NCBI GenBank assembly: GCA_038380795.1 | Contig: CM076263.1 | Span: 11,646,709-11,710,708, forward strand | Source: Pyrocephalus nanus | Taxonomy: Eukaryota > Chordata > Aves > Passeriformes > Tyrannidae | DNA: 64,000 nucleotides | Direction: 5' to 3' | Shown here: in pieces, positions 26,773 to 41,990 of the stretch | Layout: each line of letters opens with the position of its first letter | Position numbering within the stretch: position 1 is the stretch's first letter | The notes under the pieces: generated by a model | What the model saw: the letters and a program-made list of their open reading frames with translations, nothing else | Told to the model about the DNA's origin: nothing | Databases searched by the model: none | Made by a program: the position numbers and the translations under genes

Positions 26773-29700
26773 TCTTGAAAATGTTAATGAAGAAATTTTT
26801 TTCCTCTAAGAACAATTAAAATATTTATTTTTTATCTCAATAAAAGAGATCAAAGAGGTTCCTGTAGAGGATTCATTCCTCCTTGTGTGAGTCAGTAATT
26901 CTCTTACAAACTGGTTCAAAGATACCACCCTAGACATTTTGTAGATGTAAAGAGATCTGGCAAAACCCCAGCACTAGTTCTCAGAAGACTGAATGCATGT
27001 GCACATGCACTTCGGATGCTGTATCTATGTATGCATCTGTAGCCAGAATAGCAGTGAATAACAGTTTGGGAGAGAAAATTATCTTGAATCTTTCAAGTAA
27101 ATGGTGAAGGTCCAGGCTTTAGAAGCTTGACGAGCACTGTACTCACGTGTAACCCCCTTTCGTCATACCAGAACACATCTATCACCTTTCCAGTGAAAAC
27201 CACAAGCTCTGATTAACCACTCTGAAAACACAACTATACACACTGGCTTTACAAAGCCATGTCCTGATTCCTGACCATGACAGTCGCTTATCAATTCTCA
27301 ACCCTGCTCAGCTGGGACATAATAGTGAATCACACACCAGTGTGTGCAAACACTGTCTGCAGCAGTAGTTGTAGGAGGGGAATAAAACAAGGCAGAGAAA
27401 AGGAAGAAGTAAGATAACACTGTGTAAATTCTGGGCATGAGGAGGATTATGAGCAGAAAACCAAGATAAGAGTTTCAAAATACTCCACATGCCAAGAAGG
27501 CTCTTCAGCAGCACTTTGTGGTCCACTCAAACATTTTGCTTTGCTGTTTTGAAGGAAACAAGTTAGCTTGGAACTAAAAGCAACTATGAATTAAAAGGCC
27601 TGTATTGATTTCTGTGGAATGACTGCTGCTCCAAAGGGCTGTATTTGGCAAACAACAAATATAAATGGTAAATATTTTAAAAATGGGAGTGACCATTACT
27701 TGCATACTTTCAATTTTCATTTTCTTTCTCCTATATGAGAGGATGATTCACTATGATAGCTATAAGCCACCTCAACATAACCAACAATCAGATATTTGAC
27801 AAAATCCTTAAGTTGACAAAAGCAGTTTATTGCTATAATCCTAGTGATTAACAATCCCCCTAAGAACATTATATTCCCTCCAAAAAAATCACCATAGTTG
27901 AGAATCTCAATTATTATCCAGAAGAATAACTGATAGTGAGAATCTACAGTATTCTTCTCATAGCTAAGACTGATGCCAGGTTACTCTTCTGCCACTTTGA
28001 TTTAGTGCTGCTGTAACCTGCACTGGTGTTATTCTTCCACCTGGAAATTAAAAGATGTATGTAGAATATAAAGTAGGCTCTTCCTTCAGACTTGGAAAGG
28101 AGTTGTCGTACTTTTTGAATGCAGAACATCAAAAAATTATATGGTAAAACACTTTCAGTTTGTTTCATATGTCTTTGGCCCTAGATCAAAGATCACCTTT
28201 TATTGGTCCACCATACTTCCAGTAAGTTTTGTTTCTTTGTAATTGCATCTGCTGGCTGCATATAAAAAAATTATATGATTAAAATTTGATGTTCACTGAA
28301 TATTGACTCAGTTCTGCTTCTACCTGTATCAACAATTATTTTGTCATTTATTTAAAAAAAGGTAGAATTATGTTCTGTGTCATTACATGGGTGTGGCACC
28401 TTCTCATTAATTCTTTTCATCAATTTTCACTGAAGGCAGATTACAGACTTTTGCAACCATAATGAGGAAATTTAACATTGAACTCCACCTAATCTTGTCT
28501 GATTAGAAAGCTAATACTCTATTCAGGTGATAGGATTACTGTGTTCAAGATTTCAGCATGCATGTCATGAAAATTTCTTCTTTCAGTTCTCAAGACTAAG
28601 ATTTTTTACTGCCTGCATCATTAACTACAGTAAGAGCAGTTGTCTGTAACTTGTCTGTAAACTTTTGAATAATATCATTTTCTTAGCTTACAGAATACAG
28701 TTAGTGAAAACTGTAAAATGTACTAAAATTTACATTAAACCTACATCAAGTTAAAATTTCCTAACCTTCTATCTTAGAAGAACTTCTAAGAGAAACCTCC
28801 TACCACATTAAAACACCTGCCATCCGAAGTGTGTGATGACAGTTAATAAATGTTCTACTTGAATAAATATTCAGTTGAGTATGCAAGTCTTCAATGGAGT
28901 TAAATACAAAACCATAATAATAATCAGCAAGTACATTGTTATTCTAAATGTGTTCTTAGGGCCATAACTGAAGTTCATGGAGTTTTAGTCATTCCAGTTA
29001 GTATGAGCAGGACCATAAGCTGTCACAGAGTTTTGGCTCAAAGAAGTTGTTCGGTCATGATATATACCTAAAATTCACTAAATTCTTCAAAATTTTTGGC
29101 ACAAGTGTGATACCAGTGGAAAAGCTGGATAATCAGGAATATACATGAACTTTCAGAGTGAAAACCTATTTTTTAGTTTTAATGAGGCAAAACCAAATTT
29201 ACATGAAGATAAATGTTATTATTTTTCTTATTCAGGAGAGATTTTTGATTTTCCCAGCACCTAAAGTGCTTCTGATGTGCAGGATTCTTAATTCCCTCAG
29301 GCTCTCTAGTTACCCTGCTGTAACTGCTGTAAGAATAGAGACCATTGTTTTCCTAGGGTTGTGTACAGTGTTTCCCAGTGGGGGGAGGGGGAGAGGTAGG
29401 AAGAAATGGGACTGATCTGCATGAAAACCAGTAAACAGTTAGTCTACAGAAAGCTTCAAACTGTTATGTGGAGGTGAAGTGTTGCATGTGATGCTGCTTC
29501 TCCCTCAGGTTTGAGTTTTTCCTCATATAAGCAATTAACTGAAGAAAAGGATTGTGCCTTCAACTTATATTTAAAAAAACATATTTTGTTGAATAAAATT
29601 TTCTTTAAAAATAAGAGGTCATTTCCCTTTTCAGAAGGTGGATCTGACAGTTTCTTAGAGAAGTTGAAAAAAAAAAATGAATGCTTTCAAACAACTTAAA

Positions 29701-32700
29701 TTCAGAATTTCTTTGCACCAATCTCCTTGTAAAATACAATAAGTACAGTAAAATTATATTATTGATAAAGAAAAACACAAGAGACAAAGGAAATATCAGG
29801 GTTTCATGAGCCAAGGCACTTGCACTAGATATTATCTGTGCTGGCAGTGGACATTCAATAAATTAAAAAAAAGTAGATTTATTACCAGAGAATATAATCT
29901 CTCTATGTGTCCAAACATTGGATTTTGCTTTGTAATATGATATAGTCTTCATCTTAATCAAATATTTACTATACTAGGGAATAAAGTTCTGTCACTACCG
30001 ACACCTCTTTTCTCACAGTAGCACTGAGAAGAGGACAAGATCAGAGCAATCGAGGGAATAAAAATAAAAGTTGTATACAAAAATTAGACTAGAGGAGTGT
30101 ATCGTTACATAGTTAAAAAAAAAAAAAAAGGCAACAAAAAGACCCAAACCAGTACTCTACAAAAACAGAAGAAGATTCAATAAACTAGTGTGCTCAGTGT
30201 CCCCAAGCAGCTTGTTTCCCAAAATCTAGGAAGGGGCTTTTTTTTTTTTAAGGACTGTCTTAAAGGAAAAACTGCAAGGTTAACATTAAGAAATAGTCAT
30301 GGAATGAATAAGGAGTATAGAAGAAGTGGTGGCAATATGATTCCACAGATTTAAACTGTAGTCCAGGGAACAAACAAACAAATGGACACAATGAAGATGC
30401 TGAATGACAGAACTTTTGGGGAACATGATGTTTCAAAACCATCATTAATATATGCTCACAAATAAGCCTAGGGATACGAGGGATTAGAACCTTAATTTCT
30501 GAAGTACTTGTTACAAAAAACCTTCATAATATAGCAAACAGAAAAAATCAGTCAAGGCTAAACAATAACAAACTTTACTTAACTGGAATAGTCATGTACA
30601 GAGAACACATATCTAGGTCTCTCATGAAATACAGAGGTATCAAGTGAACTGCCCAACACTGCAAGAAAAAAAATTACACTATTTTTTATAAATTAGTGGG
30701 AATGTTACCTTTTTAATGAGATCACATGAGAAGCTACATTAGGTGAAGCTGGCAAGCCTTTGAAATAAGGATTATCAGGAGTTTATCTGCTGCAGATATC
30801 TATACTTTTTTTGACAGCCCCATTTCACTTGCACTTAAAGAAAACAACATCATTGAGAAGGAAGTGACATCATCTTTTTGTCATTTCACCAAATTCTACC
30901 AAAATTCTTCCTGCAGTTTTTAATGCATACTACAATCACCTTTCTTCTCATATACCTAAGGAGTCTTGGTTCACTTGATTACATAATGACATTTCACCCC
31001 AAAAGTGACCACATTCATGGCCACTGAACTTATTCTTGTTGATTTGTAACAAACAAAGTACTTTCTGGATTCAAAGTGTTAAATAAAAGTTATAAATGCA
31101 CTGCTCAACTGCCACAGATAGAGATTACATGACTGAAAAAGTTCCTGCAATTAAGACTGGGTTGACTTTCTGTTTTAAAGTCCATTATGCAGTCTGCAAT
31201 ATTCCAAAACTTTAAAATACCCTGGGCTTTTGTGAATAATATGGTATTAATATGGATTGAATATTTCTTTTTTTTTCTTTTCTAAAATCAGTGTAGAGAT
31301 TTCTTCCTCTTCTGAGTTAAGAATAATCTTACCCTGTTTAGAACTAACATCTAACATTTTCAAGCTGCTAATAGATGAAACCATTTCACTATGCTAAAAA
31401 ATCATAGTTTTTGTATATTTGGAAAATCTTTATTGAGCATGCAGAGTAATTAGTTTCCATAATCTCATTTGTCATGACATTGATTCCATCACTTATCTTC
31501 AAGGGCTGTTGATTCCCATCCCACAATGCCAATCGTGTCAGTGTAGGTGTACCAGGATGACGCTACAATAGCAGAAGGAAATCATGCTATCTTCATTTCT
31601 GTAGTACCACAGTTCCCACATTAAAATCCAGTATTTAAAGTGGTTGTTCTTTAGCTTAATATGGTTGTTGGAATTAATATTTTAAATGTGATGAAGTGAT
31701 GAAAGTGGTGAATTTTTATGGTAAAAACTAGTTATCTTGCTTCAGTTAAAAACTTGTGGGTATATAGCTATGTAACACAGAAGAATATGGGAGCTGAAAT
31801 TTTCCTTCCCTCACAGCCTTCCAGTTTCTTTTTCCACAGTGACTACCTATCATACTTCCTTTCTCAAAGTAAACAGAATTACTGCAAAGATGATCAGGAA
31901 ATGCTGGAATAATACTCTCAAATGAAATATACCGTCAATTGAGCATCACTAAATTAATTTCAGTAACATTAAAGGAAGAAAAAGCTTTTTAAAAGGAGCT
32001 TAATTACCACAACTTCTGATTCAGGCATTTTCCAAAGAACAGTTTTCCTTGTGTGTCTCATTACAAGAAACCACATTTTTTTCTTAAGCTACCGCACCTG
32101 TATGCAGGTAAGCATATGAATGTACACATATGAAATGTTTACATTCAACAGTAATTATTCCTTCAAATACAAACACATCAAAGAACAAAGCAAGTGCTGT
32201 TTGTGCTGGCAAGTTGCACAGGGCAATAGGGGTCCGTTTATGCAGTGAAATCATGGGTGCTGGGGCCAGCTGTTCTTTCTGACTCTGCTGCAGGGCTTGG
32301 TCCCATAAGCTGAATGACCACTCAAGGTCCCACTGCATGAGGTGTGTGGGTACCCTGGCTCAGCATCCTCTGGGACTGGTCTGCGGTGCAGAACAAAGCA
32401 AAGCTAACTGGTTGCTTCAGAACCAAAAAAACTAAGATAGGTGAACTTGATTTGCTGTTGCTAAGCGGATATTGAATCAATACCTTGACCTAATGATGGA
32501 ATGGTAGAAAGCAATTTTTAAAGGAAAGAACACCTTAAGGGAAGAGCATTGTGGACATGTGAAAATCAGGAGATGGTAAAGGGAATTAAAACTTGATAAG
32601 GTTTGTCAAAGTTTACTTTTAAATGTGTCTCACTTTTCTACAGAGAAATATTTTTATATGCAAGTTTAGGATTTGTATATTAATTTGAATGTAACTAAGT

Positions 32701-35700
32701 GTTAGCGTTATCTTTATCCCTGGAATAAACACTGAGTCTACCCAAAAAAGAACGTGTTCTCAGATCAGATACTCAAATCATGTAAGGTATGATTTGAAGT
32801 CCCCAAACCAACAAAGTAACTCTCTTCTTGTTTACTATTATTATCTGGGCTATCTACCACCCAAGAGTCTTCACCATGGCACTAATTAATGAGCAGAAAA
32901 ACATACGTGTTTTGAAAGGATTACAGTATCACCTTTAAATACAAGGAAATTAAATACATAAGGTTGGTTCAAGGAGAGACGCCACAAAGTAGCAGCTAAA
33001 CAAAGCAAGATACACAAAATGATAGCTGTTGTAAACGTCATGGACAAAGGTTTCTAAAAGAATTGTGAAACAAATTACCTAATTATTTTGTCACATATTT
33101 TTTTTCTATTCACAGTGACAAGAGAAGAGAAAGCAAATACTTGAAAGGAGTAGTTGCTTGTTGTTCAGAAAAGACTGTGAATGTTGCTGAGGTGAAGACA
33201 GAAGTCAGTCTTCCTATACATCTGTAATCCAGTGAAGCAGGAGAGGTGCCAGTAATAAATGTCTAGAGGGCAGGCAAGGATTGTTTTTATTACAATAATT
33301 AAAAACTGAATGAATATTATATGAAAGTTGTGCTTCCCCTCCCCCCCCACACTTTGGATAAAACAGTAGAACTGGGAAACTACATAATTCCATAGAATTA
33401 TACATGTATATATGTACATCTTTAAGTTGCATCCTCAACATTTGTGAAAAGTAAAATACAAAATAAGTTAAATATCGCTACTTAGACAACTGCTTCAACT
33501 GGTTACTGTAGACACAAACTCAAATATTAAAAATAATAAAATCAGATTAATCTGGATTTCCTTTTATTAGTACTCTTCCTTGGAAAATGTTAAGCAGCAA
33601 AAATAAAAATCATGCACTTGAAAAATATGAATTTTCATTCTGGAGATGTCCACTATTTTCTCTGTCTTTCCTAGTGTCACAAACATACAAAGGCTGTGTT
33701 ATACAATATAAGAACAAAATTGTAATAGCGTGTTGGGATAAAAGCTCATAAATGCCATGAAAACCTCTTTAGAGTCTATTTTTATTTCTTCTTAAGTGCA
33801 TAGAGATTTTTGCTGACCATACTGGACTTTAGGTCGGGCTCCTTATCTTACCTGAATGATTAATCAAGCAAATGCGTCAAATACACAGAGCAAAACTATA
33901 TGATAATCATGATCCATACCTTAGCTAAAGCACAGAAGAAATTGAAACGCGTTATTTGAAATAGAATACATCCAATAAGCGCAAGAAAATAAAGTGGACT
34001 AATTAGGACCTGCTTCCAATTCCTGCCTACATAGTAAAGTCATCATCATTGGCATTGGATTTAAAATCCACAGCCCCTAATTACCATGGACATCTTCAGC
34101 TTTGCTTATATCCTTAAACCATCACAGCTATCGCATCACTCCTACAGTATCTCAAATGTAGCTCATGAATGTAGCTTTCTGTTACTGAGAGTATCAAAAG
34201 CAAATCAATTAATCAAAAGCAATTTTTGATAGCAAACTCCTTATTGTTCTCAACTTGAGAAAGACTTTTATCACACATGAATTGCTGTAGTCTGCAGAAA
34301 AAGAAAACAAAAAATCCCCTAACAAACAATAAAAAGTTAAAAGGCAATAAAATTTATTATTGTCTAACGTGCATAGCGTAAATGGCCAAAGAGCTTCTTA
34401 ACTGCAGCTCCATACTGTAAATTCCATTTAATATAATTTAATATTTTTAACTTAGCACCACAGTCAAGACCAGGCTCAAGACAGCCATTGCAATGGTTAG
34501 GGCTTACATGTACAAGTGATGCTCTGCAGCTAATGTCAAATACAGATTCATTAGAAATAAATTATTTCACAAAGGGTTTTGAGTCAAAAGACTGCATCAA
34601 ATCAGTCCTTATTGAGAAAGAATTTAGGCTTTACCTTCCTCACATTACTGTGGAAGTACATAAAATATATTCATATGAGTACAAATCCCATTAGCTTGAG
34701 AATACAATGAATCATTAAAAAATGTGTATCATCAAAGTCTCACTATAGACAGGAAATTTGTTTGTATTCTTTGTTGGAAACTTATATTCCAACTTAAAAC
34801 TAAAAATGTACGTCTTCTGCTTTTTAAAGTAACAATACAAATCTCTACCTGCATTAACAGAAGACAATAATTCAGATAAAAACTGTGTTCATTCACCCTG
34901 CTACTTTCTGTGCCTTTTTCTCACAGCTGTCTTCCTTCTGAAAAGGAGGTATAAAATCTAAGCATTACAAATAATTGGAAGAAAACTCCTTTAGTCCATT
35001 CTCTTGCCCAAAGACAAGACCTAAACCATTTACATTACCTGTCCTTAAACCTTCAGTGACAAAGATACTACAGTCTATCCGGCCATCTACTTCAGCATTT
35101 AACTACCCAAGTGTGAAAATACTAGTGGTTTTGGGGGTTTGGTTTTCTTTGCTTTGCTTTCCCCTCTGATACTTAACATAAATCTTTGTTCCTGCGAACT
35201 GAGCTGTTATTTCTGGTTTCAGAATAAACACTAGCACTTCCCTTCCCATTTTCAGATACACTTTGCACATTTGAACACAAGCTGTCCCTCCTTTGACTAA
35301 CCAGCCTTGTTAGGTTATTTTGTTCATTCATACTTTTATGAAGTTCATTTTGTTCAAGTTGTTGGATGTGTCATGTTTTCCAGCAGGCTGTTTTTACTCA
35401 TCTTTTGTAGCTTTTCTCCAGTTGCCCAAAACTTTCATGAAATAGTCACCAAAACTGAAAAAAACCCACTCAATTTTAGGCTTTATCAGTTTCAAATGCA
35501 GCAGACATATTACTTCATATATCTTACTGAGGATATTCTTATTTAAGCATCTAAATATTGTGCTTGATTATTGGATGGTAGGATGACAGTGCTGATAGAT
35601 ATTCAGTAGAGCTACCAATACTCTCTAATCTTTCTTTGCAAATCTGTCATTCTCTATCCTGCATTTTTCATTTTATTATTCCAACCTCCTTCACTTTGAA

Positions 35701-38700
35701 ATATTTATCTTCTATGTTCTTAGTATTTTTTTTTCTAAGGATCTGCTGGCATTCCTGAGATCTTTGTTCCATTTGAGTCCTTTCCTATGGGGTTTTTTTT
35801 TTATTAATGGAATTTTTATTTTCATCCTAGAAATAAGGAAACCTATAATTTATTACCACAATCATCAATGTTGGTTTTCACCTTCAAATTCCCTCTCTGT
35901 ACCAAGGGTGAGATGCATTTCGTCCTGTTTTCCTTCTTACTATTGAAATAATAAATTTGGCCAATACGTTCCAAGAACTTATTAATATTTTGCATTCTGT
36001 TGCATGTTGTACTTCTATCAAAGTCCAGCCTAGTCTGAAATCATTTCATCCACCTCATCACCTTTGACTGGTGTTTTATCCTGGCTAACCATGAAAGCAC
36101 CTTTGTGATTTTTCTCTTTTATCATCACTACAGACTTTAAACAGGTTTATCTCCTGACAGACTCCACCTCTCAGAGCAAGGATATATGCCTCAATATATG
36201 GAGTAATATCATACTCTCATTCTTTGTCTGTCCTTCCTAATAAGGTTTCATATTCTATATTTGTATTTCAATCATGAGACTCATGAAATTACTGTTAGAC
36301 TAAACAGACCATAATCTTGATAAAGTAATAAGATTTCCAGCACTTTGATATGCTTTGGTAGAAGAAATTATTTAAAGTGGCAGTTTGTAAATAAGTACAA
36401 TTTATATTAAATTGAATTTAATTAATCTTGGACAGTTATTTTTATCTGCTTAGTTTGTTTTTATTCTCAGTGCACAAATAGATGTATTACTGACTAGGTT
36501 TCAAACAAGTGTGGTATGAAGTGTTTTTTAAAAATGGCAAACTCGTAACACTAAAACAAATCACCCACATTAAAAAAAAAATAAGAGTAATAGAACTTTT
36601 TTAAAATTAGAAACCATCTGATGTAAATCTTGGGTGCAAAATTTTTCAACAGCTCAGCAATGCCAGGAAGTTGTCCAGCTGTGCTAATATCATTATTACC
36701 CTATCGCCAAGCACTTATCCCAGTTTCAAAATGTATTTATATTACAATGATGTTATTACCTCAGGAAAAAGCATATTTTTAATTGTTTTATAAACCTGTA
36801 GTTCTAAATAATATCAGAAACAATAAATGGACTATCTGGTCCAGTTTCAAAATTCATACATTTTCGTTTCATTTTCCTTAAGATCATTTGCAACTCAACA
36901 AGAAAACCATTTAAGTTTGTTGTTTATTTTTGAGGGTTCCTTTAGTTGCTGTCCTAGCAAGTTATTTTACTAATATAATTTAAATGTATATTTTCTGGAA
37001 AGTGCACTTTAATTTTAATATTATTTTAATGTGTTGTGAATTTTAACGTATTTATTTTTATGTCTTGTTCAAAGAATCATTTATGAGCATTCTAGGAGGT
37101 CAATAATATGATTTGGTAGTATTAACACAGTACATCTGTTATGTCTGAAGCAATAGCTTCTCAGAGTCCTTCGCAAACGCAGAAAAATGAAATGGTTAGA
37201 GAACTATAAGCAAGAAATCTCTCTGGAAACCCACATTTCAAGCCATAAAATTCCCCAACAGGATACAACTTAGGCATTGAAATAGACAATAAAGCAGAAT
37301 GTTATCATTTAGCAGGCTCTTCTGTTGATCAGATAGAGAGAAATCACACTGCCTGTAGTGCGTACAAAGCTGTAACCACACAATTTTCAAATTAGCTTTT
37401 TCCTGAGTAAAAGACATACCACACTGTTCTCCCAAATTCTGAGGGCTGCTTATCACTGCAGACTTGCAGCATGCAAATTAAACTTTTTTGCTCCAGCCGA
37501 TGTTGTACTTTGCCAGTGGAATGATTCATTTTAGCAGGAGAGAAGGCAGTATTTGCACCATTAACCTTCCCCAAGACTTTACTGGGGAAAGCTTTCTTTA
37601 TCATTCTGATGTGATTACATAAGAGTCTAGGTATGGAAACCACCCTGAATAGAAACACATTTGGGTGTGTCATGGCCATAGACCTCATAACTGCAGTCTC
37701 ATTCATTTGGGGCATTGCACTGGCTCTAAAGGATGCTTTAAGGCAACTGTGAACTGCCTTTACCTTTTTCTGTGAAACTTTTTATTATCAGAATGAATCT
37801 GCTCTAAATTATATTAATGAAAACTGACACAATTTAGAGGTGTACATGAATCATAAAATAGTTTCTTTGTAAGAGTATGCATCTTTGAAAAACTCTCATA
37901 GTGAGCACTAAAGTAACTGCTGCTATACTAGAAGAGTCTGTAGAATTAAGATTTATCTACTAACATCTGTACATTAGTCCTGCAAAATCAAAATAAAAAC
38001 TTGTTAAACAGATTTATTTGGATTTTTTTTTAATATCCTTTTGTTGTTCTTAAAGGCCCGTGGATGTCAGATCCCCTCATTAGTTCACAAACAAGTAGGA
38101 AAACCAAATACTCTGCCTTTCTAAACTCCTAAGGAAAAGAAATAGAGAACAAAGAGCGTAACAAGATAAGCATTGAACTGAACTGAACTGTGCTATTCTT
38201 CTGTTCTTCCTCACTACGTCCTTCGACCCTTGGCTGTTTATTTAAACTGCAAGCTATTTTGGGTGAGGGGGTTGTTTTCTGACTCTCTGTTAGTACAGAT
38301 TGCTGGCATTCTGTACTAGCAAGCAACTGTTATAAAAAACAACACGTATATACTCTTCCATAGAAACACAGTAGATTTTTTAACAATCAAGACTGAGGCT
38401 TAGATTCTATACCTCAGAGTAGAAAATTGGAAATTAGCTGAGGTGAACCAGATGAATGAGTCAGATCCCAGGAGTTAACAGAGAAGTTGACAGCACTAAC
38501 AGCGGCAGGAAGCATTGAAGAGACAGAAAGGAACCTCATCTTAAAGGTCTGGAAGGTACATAAGGGGTTGAAAATGAGATATGAGTGACTCACTGTACTG
38601 TGAATACAACTTTCATTCAACAGAGAGGAATGTTTCTAACTATAAATCAGATATTATATAGCTTCCAGATATTTGAAATTGCCTAAGTCAAAATGCTGTT

Positions 38701-41700
38701 GGGAAGAAAATTCCAAGCTTTATACTAACACTGTACAACAGACAACGACTGGGTCTGGGTGAGGCTTCCTCAGTGGCCAGTTCAGCAATATCACAAAGAC
38801 ACTGTGACACAGTTATTTTACAGGCAGGTACCTCTATCTTCAGTGAAATCCATTCATTTTTTTGATGGAAACATTTACTAAGTCAAGCCTCGTAAAAAGT
38901 ACTAATGTATAAGTGTTTTCGTTCAAAATGGAAATAAAGAATATGTGTGTTTATCACTGTAGACACTGCATACTCAACAGATTACCAGATTCTACTAATG
39001 GATTAAAAATTAGCGTGTGTGCAATGGGGTGTGAGTCTACTTATGAGGGAAACATGATAAAGAAATTTGTTCATTCATGCAAATAGTCAGGTAGATATAA
39101 AATAGATTTGACACTGTGTGAGAACAATCAATTCATAGTTTTATTTATGGAATTTCTAAGAATACATGAAGAAGGTGCATCACACATTTGCCAGTCTTAA
39201 AAATCAGGACTCAAATCACACTGTAGCAGAGCATATATAATACATAACCACAACTCTAAATATCACAATGATTAGTACGTTTGCTACTAAATGCCTTTGA
39301 CTAAGTCTTCGTTCTCAGTGCATTTCTGTGTAAATTTTGTGTCATTCCTTTCATTGCTTTAATTAAAATGATGTTACCTGCGTTATTATAAGATTGCAAA
39401 TAATTTTTCTTTTCCTTAACTGTAAAGCTTCCATAATTCCTGTATCAGAATATAGCCATCACCAAATAAATTTACTGTTATTAAAATTTGCCCAGTGTAC
39501 CTGGAACTGCAGCTTGGAAAGCCTGATGTTCTCTGCAGGGAAATTGATAAAAATGACAATGTAACATGAAAATAATGGAGCCATGGATAAATACTGGTAA
39601 AGAGGAAAGCATTTTTAGAGAAAGGCTTTTTAGAGACAAATCATGTTCCACAATTCTTGTGGACCACTCTAGTTACACATCAGCTCTTAATTTTTCTATT
39701 ACACGTGATCTTCCCCGATCCAACTCTCCCTCACTCTTAATGTATAGAATGCTCCTATACCATTTCTTACATTATACTCAACATACTTTCAAATGTCAGC
39801 TAGATCCTGGCAGAAATAAATTTGGCAGCAGGTGGCAAGCATAACTAAAAGATGGAAAAATCACTTCTTTGCTCGACACTAGCTACTTTTTAATGCTGTT
39901 GCATTACCATTTTGTTAACCTACCTGCTATACAATTTAGATTGACTTTTTTTTTTACTGTTTTTCTTAGCTAAATATGTCTGTTTCAAAACCAGATTATC
40001 TGTGATTCCAAAAATCCTTTACTTCAACAGTGAGACTGGGAAACATTATTTTAATCTGTTTTTAATCAAGGGTATCTAGGTGTCTCTTGAAATTCTCTTT
40101 TTCAAATGCAAGACTAAGGTAGGTTACAAAAATGAAGACAGAAACTGGATCAGAGGCAGAAATGACTGTGGGAACTAGGTAGGACATTAGAAAAATGACC
40201 TTCCAGAGTAGGAAGGTAGACAGGATCATTTTGCAATTGCTGGTATCCAAGCACTTTTATCAGTCAAGGTAAGAAGGAAAACAAAATTGTATGTAGAAAT
40301 TCCAGCAAATACATGCCACAACCTTAAAGAAATATGTCTATGGGGTTTTTGTTTAATTTGTTTATTTTTTACCCACTAATGCAACTCTATTGGTGTTTCT
40401 ACAGTACAGGCTGAAGATATAATCACCTGGTCCTACACAGGGCAATAGTAGTAGAGGAAAAAGCTCACAGACTGCTCAAGAAAAAGGCTTTTTACTGCCC
40501 ATAAAAATGAGATAATTATCAGTGTTGTGAAGAGAACATTTGAACAATCACAAGGGATACAATAGGATAGAATGACGGACAATATCAAGGTACCTGTCAA
40601 GAAAGTAAGAAGGAAGGTCTGAACTGAGAAGGTTCAGCCAGGATGTGTTGATATCTGATTTTAATAATCATAACAAAAAATGCCATACTGGAAAATCTCT
40701 TACTCCTTAAAATGTCTCACTTCCTGTCTATTTCTAATAGCAACAATTTGTATCAGGATGTTTTTACAACTTAGTATTTCAGAAAATAAAACTGGATGCT
40801 GACATGGAAAACTGCAAAGCCCAATTTAAACTTTTCAGTGAAGGGAGTGAGGCTATTTTTTGATTTGTTTAACTACTCTAAGCAAGCCTTTCTGTAAAAA
40901 AATTTTGCTAATGATTAACAAACAAAACTTTACAAATTAACTTTATTATTCAACACTCCTGTTTTCAACATACTATATTTTCACAGTTGCAGTCAGCATC
41001 TCAGATAACCCACACCCTTTTAGAAGCATCAGACCTTGAGAGTAAGCACTGAGATAACATGATCAGAGGGAGAAACATGGAAACTACAATTTGGAGTTGG
41101 AGCAAGAGCTGTGGAGCAATTCTTTTGTAAGCGGTCCACACTTACAAAACTGCTCAACTGAAGAGGATTTTGCCTGTTTATTTTAAAGAAACTGAAGTTT
41201 CACAGGTGAAAAAGAAATGGGAGTCTTTGAATCACTACCAGTTACTTTTCATACACAGCAATACTTTCTCATAGCTCTGTAACATCCAGTAGCCTAATAT
41301 ATTTTTGATACAACTACATGTGTTTCTAAATATATTCACAGTTTCAACTTTTGCCGCTGTCTTTACACATGAAAAGCAGTTCCACAGAACTGATATAACT
41401 AAGGTCCTCCACAGAATAATTCATGCTGTGTGGATTGATGGACTGCATTGTGCTGAAATAAACCATTCTTTTTGAGTCAGACAAAAGATTATGACTGCCA
41501 CCATTTAGAACGTCAAATTTCTAAAACAGATCTTCCTCCAACTGTCCTAATAGGTTTTGCATATTAGTGTTGTCACCACACATATTTATCTTCATTGTGT
41601 GACTCAAATACTTCCTCTCTGTAAAGTTTGTCCTTCTTTATAATCTTATTGGAGACTTTGCTTTCTACAAAACAGGAAAGAAGTTTGTTTGAAACTACTT

Positions 41701-41782
41701 TTAATTGTTCTCTTGAGTCTTAGAGACTATTCTTGAGTGGGGATTCCATTCAAAGAGAGAAGCCGGAGCTACTCCTGTATCA
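26773..41782. other. AT-rich intergenic DNA, no gene recognised
   Basis: This 15-kb desert has only unsupported short frames (none above about 110 codons). Simple tracts include A15 at 30115-30129 and T12 at 30238-30249, and a (gaact)3 run near 38175. A few homeodomain-type motifs cluster at 33.85-34.0 kb (see findings). I see no CR1, RNA gene or coding exon. Confidence 0.5.
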
Positions 41783-41793
41783 CCACCTAGTGG
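41783..41793 (-). promoter_or_regulatory. candidate CTCF binding site, minus orientation
   Basis: CCACCTAGTGG on the plus strand is the reverse complement of CCACTAGGTGG, the most constrained part of the CTCF motif. Extended to 14 bases it agrees at 12 positions. It lies about 3 kb before the minor CpG island at 44.75 kb. Binding is unproven. Confidence 0.4.
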
Positions 41794-41950
41794 GGAAGAA
41801 CCCCACTGCCAGTAACGCAGATGAGCTCCTGAATGTGAGAGCAAATTCCTGACTGAAAGCAAGTAATAGATTACACATTACCTGCTTTATCTAAGTCTTT
41901 ATGCCCCGAGATAATTAACTCCCAGATGGGAGGCTGAATGTTACATCAGA

Positions 41951-41990
41951 GTATGTTAAAAAAATAACTTGTATGTTAAAAAAATAACTT
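41951..41990. repeat. perfect two-copy 20-bp tandem duplication
   Basis: The 20-base unit gtatgttaaaaaaataactt occurs twice in a row with no mismatch (41951-41970, 41971-41990). A perfect copy suggests a recent duplication, possibly polymorphic between individuals. Confidence 0.95.

Noticed and set aside
30115..30249. Poly-A followed by poly-T about 110 bases later, as a possible inserted element
   Set aside because: No target-site duplication or recognisable body between or beside them, and simple runs are common here.
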